The notes under the pieces were generated by a model that was not told the DNA's origin, did not search any database, and saw only the letters and a program-made list of their open reading frames with translations. This document shows, piece by piece, positions 1 through 4,795 of a stretch of 7,785 bases of DNA. Position numbers and translations under genes: made by a program. Positions within the stretch are counted from its first letter, which is position 1, and the number at the start of each line of letters is the position of its first letter. The stretch comes from Planctomycetota bacterium (GTDB lineage: Bacteria; Planctomycetota; PLA2): positions 1-7,785 of the forward strand of contig JAKLKT010000123.1 in NCBI GenBank assembly GCA_023150495.1. The letters are read 5' to 3'.

Positions 1-124
1 GGGGCGGCCGGAGCCGCCGGCGGCGGGGCCACGCGGCCGAGCCCCCGCACCCCCCATGCACCGCTGCGCCGCGGCCGCCCGGCCCTTCTTCTGCCGTGCC
101 CCGCCGGGGTACGTTGGCATTGTC

Positions 125-1468
125 ATGCGGACGGTGCACCTCCTCCTCGCGGCGGCCCTGCTCGCCGCCCCCGCGCTCGCGGACAAGCCCAAGCCGCAGG
201 AGCCCGGCCCGAAGTCCAAGGGCAGGCTCTGCGAGTGGAAGTCGAAGGACGGCCTCGCGTACGTGTACTACGTCCCGAAGGACTACGACGCGGAGCGCGG
301 CGCGAACCTCGTCCTGATCCTCCACGGCTCGAACCTGTCGCGGCACTGGGGCTTCGCAAACCACAAGGCCGGCGAGTTCCGCCCGGACGACCTCGTCGCG
401 AGTCCCGACGGGACGACGCCCAACGGACAGGGCGGGTTCAACTTCCTCGGCGAGCCGAAGGACGCGCAGCGCTTCCGCGCGCTCGTCGAGGAGCTGAAGC
501 AGGCGTTCAAGGTCCGCGCGACCTTCCTCTACGGCCACAGCCAGGGCTCGTTCTTCGCGCTCTATTACGCGGGCGAGCACCCCGCCGAGGTGCAGGGCGT
601 GCTCGCCCACGCGAGCGGCGTGTGGAACTGGACGAAGCTCGGGCCGGAGGGGCACGGGCAGGCCATCGTCCTGATGCACGGCACCGACGACCCCGTGGTG
701 CCGTTCGGCCAGAGCGTCGGCGGCTTCGACGCGTACGCGGAGGCGAAGTACCCGATGGTCCGCCTGCGCGCGATCGAGGGCGGCAACCACTGGCCCGCCG
801 AGCACAACTACAAGATCCCGTACCCGACGCAGGAGCTCGCGTGGATCGAGGGGATGACGACGAAGGACCCCGCGCGTCTCGCGGCCGCGTTCGACACGCT
901 TGCGAACGCGAATGTGCGCGAGTACCACGACTACGCTGCGCTCTACTCGCTCTCGAAGCGGATCGCGGAAGGCGACGCCCCCGACGCCCTCAAGGCGAAG
1001 GCGCGCGTCGCGATGGAGTCCGTCGAGGCTGCGGCAAGGGCGCACGTGGAGGCGCTCCGTCCCCCGGACCCCCTGAGGATCGAGGCGGAGGGATGGGTGC
1101 GCCACCTGCCGATGTTCCTGCGTGCCTACCGCGGCGTGCCCGCGTGCGACGCCTTCGCGGAGACGTGGGCGCCGGTGATGAAGCAGCACGCCGACGCCGC
1201 GATCGCGCACCTGCGCGCGATGCACGCCACGAAGGACCCGGCCGAGGCGTTCGCGGAGGGCGTGGCGGCGATCCGCGAGGGGTTCCTCTACCACGAGTGC
1301 ATGGATGGGCAGTTCCTGAAGCAGCTCGGCGAGTGGCGGAAGGACCGGAAGCTGAAGCTGCCGAAGGAGGCCGCGAGGGACTACGACGAGCTCGTGCCGC
1401 CGTACGAGAAGGCGATGCAGCAGGGATACCGCTCGTTCGAAGCCGCTGACCGGAAGTCGAAGGTGTAG
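125..1468 (+). CDS. Secreted alpha/beta-hydrolase (PHB-depolymerase/feruloyl-esterase-like) with helical C-terminal extension
   Basis: A 447-residue protein. I chose the ATG at 125 over the in-frame ATG at 56 because it begins a textbook signal peptide (MRTVHLLLAAALLAAPALA, cleavage after about residue 19); the extra upstream residues look non-coding. No clear SD precedes it. The mature N-terminal half is an alpha/beta-hydrolase fold. It has a strand followed by the HGS oxyanion segment (LVLILHGSN), the nucleophile elbow G-H-S-Q-G (Ser139), an Asp loop HGTDDPVVP (Asp188/Asp189; the spacing of HGxxDxxVP favours Asp189), and the catalytic His in GGNHWP (His222). This order and the GGNHxW-like motif resemble the esterase/polyhydroxybutyrate depolymerase-like group, so an exported ester-cleaving enzyme is likely; the substrate cannot be told. 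Residues of about 245-447 are a charged, mostly helical region that I do not recognise. It is convergent with the selenoprotein gene, 152 bp away. Confidence 0.85.
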   Translation: MRTVHLLLAAALLAAPALADKPKPQEPGPKSKGRLCEWKSKDGLAYVYYVPKDYDAERGANLVLILHGSNLSRHWGFANHKAGEFRPDDLVASPDGTTPNGQGGFNFLGEPKDAQRFRALVEELKQAFKVRATFLYGHSQGSFFALYYAGEHPAEVQGVLAHASGVWNWTKLGPEGHGQAIVLMHGTDDPVVPFGQSVGGFDAYAEAKYPMVRLRAIEGGNHWPAEHNYKIPYPTQELAWIEGMTTKDPARLAAAFDTLANANVREYHDYAALYSLSKRIAEGDAPDALKAKARVAMESVEAAARAHVEALRPPDPLRIEAEGWVRHLPMFLRAYRGVPACDAFAETWAPVMKQHADAAIAHLRAMHATKDPAEAFAEGVAAIREGFLYHECMDGQFLKQLGEWRKDRKLKLPKEAARDYDELVPPYEKAMQQGYRSFEAADRKSKV

Positions 1469-1567
1469 AGGGGGTCGCCACCTCCTGGCGTCGCCGTCGC
1501 GCGGGGGGACTCCGGGGCCGGCGGGCCGCCTCGCGCGTGCGGACGGCAATGCCGCACACGGACGACC

Positions 1568-1594
1568 CAAGTCGTTGTCCAGAAACGACTTGCG
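1568..1594. repeat. Short palindromic intergenic element, copy 1
   Basis: A perfect 9-bp inverted repeat, CAAGTCGTT / AACGACTTG, encloses a 7-base loop (GTCCAGA) between two convergent genes. The first ten bases (CAAGTCGTTG) and last seven (ACTTGCG) recur with identical total spacing (27 nt) at 3402-3428. There is no T-tract on either side, so it is not a canonical intrinsic terminator, although a hairpin here could still mark the ends of both convergent transcripts. A weak 5-bp hairpin (CGCCA/TGGCG, 1476-1490) lies just after the hydrolase stop. Confidence 0.5.
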
Positions 1595-1620
1595 CCGCAC
1601 CCTACCCGTATGGCATACAG

Positions 1621-2562
1621 CTACTTGAGGAGCTGCTGCGCGGCCTTCGCCGCCCTCGTCGTGCCGTCCGATTCGATGAGCTTCTCGAGCTTTCTGCGAA
1701 TCAGCTTCAGCTTCTTCGGGTCGCCTTCCGCGCGCCGGATCTCGCCGCGGATCTTCTCGAGCTTGTTCCAGGCGGCGATCTCCTTCTGCACCGCGGGATC
1801 CGCCTTGAGCTCCTTCTCGCGCGCGGCGGCGGCCTTCGCCTCCTCCGTGCCCGGGTAGTGCTTCTGGACGAGCGCGAGCGCCTCGAGCTTGTCGAGCGGC
1901 TCGCCCTTCTCCGCCGTCTGGCTCCAGCCGGCGACGATGTCGGCGACGCGCCCGATGACGTAGTCGGCGTCCTCGTCGACGCCGCCCTTGGCCTTCGCGG
2001 CCTCGGCGAGCGTCTTCGCCTCGGCGAGCTTGCCCTTTTCGAACGCGGCGGCCGCGGCCTTGAGCTCAGGCGCGACCTCCCGCAGGGTGAACGTGTGGCG
2101 GAGGAGCCTCTCCAGCTCCTCCTGCGGCAGCGACGCCGGGTGGCCGTGCCACGCGACGACGCCGTCGGCGCCGATGAGGTAGGCGTGCGGGATGCCGCCG
2201 CCGCCGTAGGCCGCGAGCGCATCCGTGCTCACGCCGACGGTGTAGGTGATGCCCTCGTCGGCGATGAACGACTGGACCTTGCTCGACGCCTCGTTGCTGA
2301 TCGCGAGGACCTGCAACCCCTTGTCCCCGAAGCTCTCACGGAGCTTGTTCAGATGGGGGACCTGAGTCTTGCAGGGGCCTCACCACGTGGCCCAGAACTC
2401 GAGGAGCACCGCCTTCCCGCGGAAGTCGGAGAGGGTCTTCCCCTCCGCCTTGTTGAACCACTCCTTGACCGCGAAGTCGGGCGCTTTGGAGCCGACGAGA
2501 TCGGCCCATTCGGCGCTCCCTGCGGTCGCGAGCAACGCGAGCGTGACGGCGATTCGATTCAT
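1621..2562 (-). CDS. Selenocysteine-containing exported thioredoxin-like (TlpA/ResA family) protein, UGPC active site
   Basis: I read one 313-residue protein through an in-frame TGA at 2380-2382. It starts at the ATG at 2562 (MNRIAVTLALLATAGSA, a signal peptide cut after about residue 17), so the protein is exported. Next comes a TlpA/ResA/AhpC-like N-terminal segment (VGSKAPDFAVKEW, LSDFRGKAVLLEFWATW). Then comes the active site, where TGA occupies residue 61: W-U-G-P-C (Cys64), followed by KTQVPHLNKL. The cis-proline loop GGIPHAYLI (Pro125) and the final strand DGVVAWHGHP complete the thioredoxin fold. The family normally has WCxPC, so the TGA replaces exactly the nucleophilic cysteine. Residues of about 145-313 are a helical, Lys/Ala/Glu-rich extension with TPR-like character. 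The role is probably thiol-disulfide or peroxide redox chemistry in the periplasm; the partner is unknown. The gene has its own probable promoter and no SD. The alternative is a TGC-to-TGA sequencing error or a recent nonsense mutation. Confidence 0.82.
2349..2382 (-). promoter_or_regulatory. UGA recoding site with candidate bacterial SECIS hairpin
   Basis: The UGA (2380-2382) is followed, 14 nt later on the coding strand, by UCAG (2362-2365), a 9-nt loop GUCCCCCAU, and CUGA (2349-2352). The stem can close further with a G-U and a U-A pair, leaving a CCCCC loop. The apical loop thus starts about 19 nt after the UGA with G-U at its first two positions. This fits the known looseness of bacterial SECIS elements: a short stem, an early G in the loop, and roughly 16-37 nt from the UGA. 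The CAGGUC string also resembles the loop region of the E. coli fdhF SECIS. A competing 4-bp hairpin (CCUG/CAGG) overlaps it, so the fold is uncertain. Confidence 0.45.
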
Positions 2563-2569
2563 GGAGGCG

Positions 2570-2600
2570 ATTGTAGCGAAGGGGGCCCGGGGGAAGTTCC
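2570..2600 (-). promoter_or_regulatory. Probable promoter of the selenoprotein gene, leaderless geometry
   Basis: On the minus strand, TACAAT (2575-2570; 5 of 6 matches to TATAAT) ends 7 bases before the ATG at 2562. Transcription would therefore start at or next to the A of the start codon. No SD is present between them (CGCCTCC). Eighteen bases upstream of the hexamer is GGAACTT (2600-2594). It resembles the -35 element of ECF/RpoE-type sigma factors rather than TTGACA, and it sits in a small palindrome (GGGAA-C-TTCCC). Which sigma factor is used is unclear. Confidence 0.45.
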
Positions 2601-2611
2601 CGCACCCCTCC

Positions 2612-2633
2612 GCTGCGGCACGCGTGCCGCAGC
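2612..2633. repeat. 22-bp perfect palindrome between kinase-like gene and selenoprotein gene
   Basis: The half-site GCTGCGGCACG is followed directly by its exact reverse complement, with no spacer. It lies 50 bp after the stop of the upstream membrane-protein gene and 50 bp before the selenoprotein ATG. As RNA it would form a very stable 9-bp stem with a 4-nt loop. There is no U-tract on either strand, so a classical intrinsic terminator is unlikely; a dimeric regulator site or a processing/transcript-end hairpin are the alternatives. A further inverted repeat, CACCTG/CAGGTG, flanks the stretch just downstream of the kinase-like gene's stop. Confidence 0.6.
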
Positions 2634-2682
2634 CGGCCGACGTAACCACCTGGTACCAAACGTTTTGCACGCAGGTGAGGGC

Positions 2683-3234
2683 TTAAAAGATCAGGGAAAT
2701 GGCGAGGGCGGTGGCGAGGGGGATGGCGAGGTTGTCGAGCTTCTTGCCGGCCAGCGCCTCGAGGAGCGTCGCCGCGGCGCCGCCGACGATGGCGACCGGC
2801 CACGGCACGAACACGCGCGCGGCAAGGGTCGCCGCGACGAGGCAGGCGGCGCTCCCCGCGAGCGACACGCGCCCCCACCGCGGCGAGCGCACGGAGGATC
2901 CCACGATCGCGGCCGCCGGGTCGCCGAGCGCCAGCGCGAGGACGCCCGCGGACGCCGGATCCTCCCGGAAGAGCGCCACCGCGAGCCCGCAGCCGCCGAA
3001 GTAGAGCGTCGACCCGTTGAGCCCCCGCAGGTCCTTCTCGTCGAGGATCAGGGAGAGCTTCCGGCGGAAGAGGTCCTGCAGCGCCGGCCACCGGGGCCGG
3101 AGCAGGTCCAGCACGAGGAGACCGGTCGTGATCCCGAGGAGGATCGTCGCGCCGACGGGCCTCGGCACATCGAAGCCCCGGTAGACGAGGACGATGAGCG
3201 CTCCGCTCGCGTGCCAGATCTTGCGGGGCAGCAT
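2683..3234 (-). CDS. Dolichol/phytol kinase-like (SEC59/DGK1/VTE5-type) integral membrane protein
   Basis: A 183-residue polytopic protein. I chose the ATG at 3234 because MLPRKIWHASG aligns with the conserved start of this family; the in-frame upstream extension (to 3342) is Arg/Gly-rich and unlike it. Visible family marks are R4-K5-x2-H8-x2-G11 at the N terminus, EKDLRGLNGSTLYF (residues 66-79), GDPAAAIVG (residues 104-112, Asp105) and the LAGSAA segment (residues 125-130), which replaces the more usual LEGS. About six to seven hydrophobic segments fill the remainder. Members are CTP-dependent lipid kinases or CDP-diglyceride synthetase-like enzymes that act on polyprenols, phytol or diacylglycerol. 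The substrate cannot be assigned here, and the family's usual size is similar or a little larger. No clear SD precedes the start. The 120-bp gap to the selenoprotein gene, which has its own promoter, makes an operon uncertain. Confidence 0.75.
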   Translation of the reverse strand: MLPRKIWHASGALIVLVYRGFDVPRPVGATILLGITTGLLVLDLLRPRWPALQDLFRRKLSLILDEKDLRGLNGSTLYFGGCGLAVALFREDPASAGVLALALGDPAAAIVGSSVRSPRWGRVSLAGSAACLVAATLAARVFVPWPVAIVGGAAATLLEALAGKKLDNLAIPLATALAISLIF

Positions 3235-3401
3235 GGCGACCCGTGTTCTCTCCGAGGGGCGGGAGCCTAACATCCCGCGCCCCAGGGCGGGCCCCCGGGG
3301 GGCCCCCCCCTGTTTCCACCGGCGCTCGGAGGCGCACCGCATGTCACCTTTCTGCGCTCATGTTCCGCTCAGGAGACGCCCGCCGCGGCGAATCGAGTCC
3401 G

Positions 3402-3428
3402 CAAGTCGTTGCTGGACAAGAACTTGCG
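3402..3428. repeat. Short palindromic intergenic element, copy 2
   Basis: This copy shares CAAGTCGTTG at its left end and ACTTGCG at its right end with the element at 1568-1594, with the same 27-nt length. The hairpin here is GCAAGT/ACTTGC (3401-3406 with 3422-3427), with an inner TTG/CAA closing a 5-nt loop. The middle differs from copy 1 but contains CTGGAC, close to the reverse complement of the GTCCAG in copy 1. It lies in the 276-bp divergent region (3235-3510) between the kinase-like gene and the zinc-ribbon gene. The rest of that region holds a GC-rich palindromic run (about 3287-3309) and no convincing ORF. Confidence 0.45.
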
Positions 3429-3462
3429 AAGTTGGCCGGAAGTTTACCTGCCGGTCCGTCGT

Positions 3463-3492
3463 TTGCTTCGTCTTAGGGTGCGTGGGGATACT
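3463..3492 (+). promoter_or_regulatory. Weak candidate promoter for the zinc-ribbon gene
   Basis: TTGCTT (3463-3468) and GATACT (3487-3492; 4 of 6 matches to TATAAT) are separated by 18 bases. A start about 7 bases further on would give a leader of about 12 nt that includes the GAGGT Shine-Dalgarno at 3501-3505. The match is modest. Confidence 0.3.
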
Positions 3493-3510
3493 GAAAGTTC
3501 GAGGTCAGTC

Positions 3511-3825
3511 ATGAGAGAAGAAAAGCAGCTCCGGCTTGCGAAGCCGACCGGTCTCCGCCCCCGCCGCGTCGCGGCCCCCAAGAAGGAGGCCGAGGACGCG
3601 CGGATGCACCAGATCACGTTCTGCGTGGGCTGCGAGGAGCCCATCCCCGTCCACGCCCTCGCGTGCTTCCGCTGCGGCACGAGGCAGCCGCACGGGGAGC
3701 GGGCCCTCCAGGTCGTCTTCTGCGAGAAGTGCGGCAGCGACTACCCCGCCCGGGCGATGGCCTGCTTCCACTGCGGCCACATCAACCCGAAGCACCCCTA
3801 CCTCCGGGGAAACTACGCCAGCTGA
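3511..3825 (+). CDS. Small double zinc-ribbon protein
   Basis: A 104-residue protein. The ATG at 3511 is preceded by GAGGT (3501-3505) at good SD spacing, so I prefer it to the upstream TTG at 3409 and the internal ATG at 3604. After a basic N-terminal tail (residues 1-35, LRPRRVAAPKKEA) come two similar zinc ribbons. The first is C38-x2-C41 with C52-x2-C55-G; the second is C71-x2-C74-G with C85-x2-C88-G. The two share the pattern FCxxCxxxxPxxAxACFxCG, so they look like an internal duplication with a repeat distance of 33 residues. Such ribbons are found in soluble adaptor proteins that bind nucleic acid or protein, but the function of this one is unknown. It is transcribed alone and has no membrane segment or signal peptide. 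Confidence 0.75.
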   Translation: MREEKQLRLAKPTGLRPRRVAAPKKEAEDARMHQITFCVGCEEPIPVHALACFRCGTRQPHGERALQVVFCEKCGSDYPARAMACFHCGHINPKHPYLRGNYAS

Positions 3826-3887
3826 GGCCCCCCCTCCGGTAAGCGCCCGCGGGAGATCCACCCCCACCGCGTCTTCGTACCCGTGTG

Positions 3888-3933
3888 AAAAAGAGTGTGC
3901 CCGTCGGGCGCGTGCCGCTGCGCCGACGGGCAC
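3888..3933 (-). terminator. Intrinsic terminator reading on the minus strand
   Basis: An 11-bp perfect stem (3897-3907 with 3923-3933, GTGCCCGTCGG/CCGACGGGCAC) can gain three inner pairs past a one-base bulge. On the minus strand it is followed within four bases by TCTTTTT (3894-3888), the usual arrangement of a Rho-independent terminator. It would end the operon that starts at 6293, or a small RNA initiated closer by. On the plus strand the nearest T-run (3957-3962) is 23 bases past the stem, so it is at best a weak terminator for the zinc-ribbon gene. Confidence 0.65.
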
Positions 3934-3990
3934 CGGAGGTAAGGAGGGTAGAGGGGTTTTTTCTGTCACCCGCAGCGTTGCGCTGCAGGC
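3888..3990 (-). ncRNA. Candidate small RNA with CCUCC-rich loop and terminator hairpin
   Basis: On the minus strand a perfect TTGACA (4023-4018) is followed 15 bases later by TAGCTT, a poor -10. A start near 3990 and an end at the terminator would give an RNA of about 100 nt. Its parts would be a hairpin GCAGCG-CAA-CGCTGC (3986-3972), a single-stranded C/U-rich tract containing ACCCUCC and ACCUCC (about 3956-3935), and the terminator stem. Exposed CCUCC can pair with Shine-Dalgarno sequences, as in known C-rich-loop sRNAs. The promoter is weak and the tract could simply be operon 3' UTR. Confidence 0.25.
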
Positions 3991-4044
3991 ACCCGAAAGC
4001 TAGCACCCCGCAAGGGGTGTCAAACCAATGAGACCAAAAAAAAC
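3956..4044. other. Possible multibranch RNA fold with GCAA-tetraloop hairpin
   Basis: Read on the plus strand, CACCCC-GCAA-GGGGTG (4004-4019) is a perfect 6-bp hairpin with a GNRA-type loop, plus a closing G-U. GCAGCG-TTG-CGCTGC (3972-3986) is a second 6-bp hairpin. GTTTTTT (3956-3962) can pair with AAAAAAC (4038-4044) to close both into one multibranch fold. I matched it to no known riboswitch class. The same hairpins form on the minus strand, where the tetraloop becomes TTGC, so the transcribed strand is not settled. Confidence 0.3.
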
Positions 4045-4144
4045 TTTTTCGAACCAAACGGGACGGGAAATGGGGGGTCCCGGGGGCGGAAGAGTTGCGA
4101 ACGGGCGCGAGGAGGGGAGGAACGCGGCCAGCGCAGCCTCGGGC

Positions 4145-4795
4145 TCAGATGGGAAGCAGGCGGACGGTCCACTGGACGACCGGGGCCGTGCGGTAGGCCT
4201 CGACCAGCTCCCCCTTGGACCCCCACTTCCGCCTCGGGAGGCGGCGTCCCGTGACCGTGTCCTCGATCGTGTCGGCGACGAAGGGCCAGGGAGAGAGCCA
4301 GCCGTCCTCGTAGGTGACGTCCTGGGGCAGGTTCACCCGCTCTTTCGGATCGCAGAGGAGCCGGAGCGAGAGCGAGTCGCAGTACCGCAGGAGCCTCACC
4401 CCCTCCTCCTCGGTCTCCGGGGAGATCCCAAGCCGCCACGCCGCCTGCATGTCGGCCTGCTCCGCGGCGAACCGCGCGCTGAACCTCGAGAAGTGGCGGG
4501 AGACGAGGAGCGCCTCGAGCGGCCCGGAGGCGCGGGCGACGGCCACGGACCGCCGCCAGGCGGGGGCGGAGTAGCCCGTGTCGTGGTCGAAGACGTGCGG
4601 CGCCCGGCCGTCCGCAAGCGGCTCCGGCTGGTCGTCGAGGAGCGGCCAGCCTGCGTCGTGGAGCGCCACGGCGCGGATCATCGCCTCGCGCGGCTCGGGA
4701 ACGTCCTTGAGCGCGGCGGCGAGGCGGCCCGCGTGGAGCGCGTGCTCCGCCTGCGTGATCAGGAGGTCCCCGTCCGGGAGCGGGCGCCGGATCAT
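4145..4795 (-). CDS. DUF3891 family protein, HD-like metal-binding fold
   Basis: A 216-residue protein whose start (MIRRPLPDGDLLITQAEHALHAG) matches the DUF3891 family opening. Conserved polar positions follow the order of an HD-type hydrolase: His18, the LHDAGW motif (His46-Asp47), His101 in VSRHFSRF, and Asp140 in LLRYCDSLSL. This suggests a divalent-metal site, but no reaction is known for the family. The end of the protein (GRRLPRRKWGSKGELVEAYRTAPVVQWTVRLLPI, in part) is a strand-rich tail typical of full-length members. The ATG at 4795 overlaps the stop of the upstream coiled-coil gene in an ATGA, so translation is probably coupled, and it is the last gene of a three-gene minus-strand operon. 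It has no signal peptide and is presumably cytoplasmic. Confidence 0.75.
   Translation of the reverse strand: MIRRPLPDGDLLITQAEHALHAGRLAAALKDVPEPREAMIRAVALHDAGWPLLDDQPEPLADGRAPHVFDHDTGYSAPAWRRSVAVARASGPLEALLVSRHFSRFSARFAAEQADMQAAWRLGISPETEEEGVRLLRYCDSLSLRLLCDPKERVNLPQDVTYEDGWLSPWPFVADTIEDTVTGRRLPRRKWGSKGELVEAYRTAPVVQWTVRLLPI

Larger units (their letters stand above)
3826..4144. other. 319-bp gene-free, structure-rich intergenic region
   Basis: No plausible protein is encoded here on either strand. It lies between the stop of the plus-strand zinc-ribbon gene and the stop of the minus-strand DUF3891 gene, so it is a convergent 3' region. It holds a long hairpin terminator (3888-3933), a purine-rich tract GGAGGTAAGGAGGG (3935-3948), two compact hairpins (3972-3986 and 4004-4019), an A8 run (4036-4043) and an inverted repeat CGGGAC/GTCCCG (4059-4064 with 4077-4082). 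Its A/T runs contrast with the GC-rich coding sequence around it. Confidence 0.6.

Noticed and set aside
56..124. Upstream start for the secreted hydrolase
   Set aside because: The added residues break the signal-peptide pattern and are Ala/Arg/Pro-rich. The ATG at 125 starts directly with a canonical signal peptide. Nothing else is supported in 1-124.
1621..2316. A separate 231-residue gene starting at a TTG, plus a separate short gene ending at 2380
   Set aside because: Both are pieces of one reading frame split by a single TGA at the catalytic cysteine of a thioredoxin motif. The joined product has a complete signal peptide, fold and active site.
1537..3270. Long plus-strand open frame of 577 codons opposite the selenoprotein and kinase-like genes
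   Set aside because: It is Arg/Glu/Leu-rich low-complexity shadow coding typical of GC-rich antisense frames. The minus strand carries recognisable protein families over the same interval.
3341..3514. Small plus-strand ORF in the divergent intergenic region
   Set aside because: Its translation is Arg/Cys-rich with no SD or family resemblance, and it overlaps the palindromic element and candidate promoter.
3956..4044. c-di-GMP (GEMM) or other known riboswitch because of the GCAA tetraloop hairpin
   Set aside because: The conserved flanking motifs of GEMM aptamers are absent and no regulated ORF follows on the plus strand.
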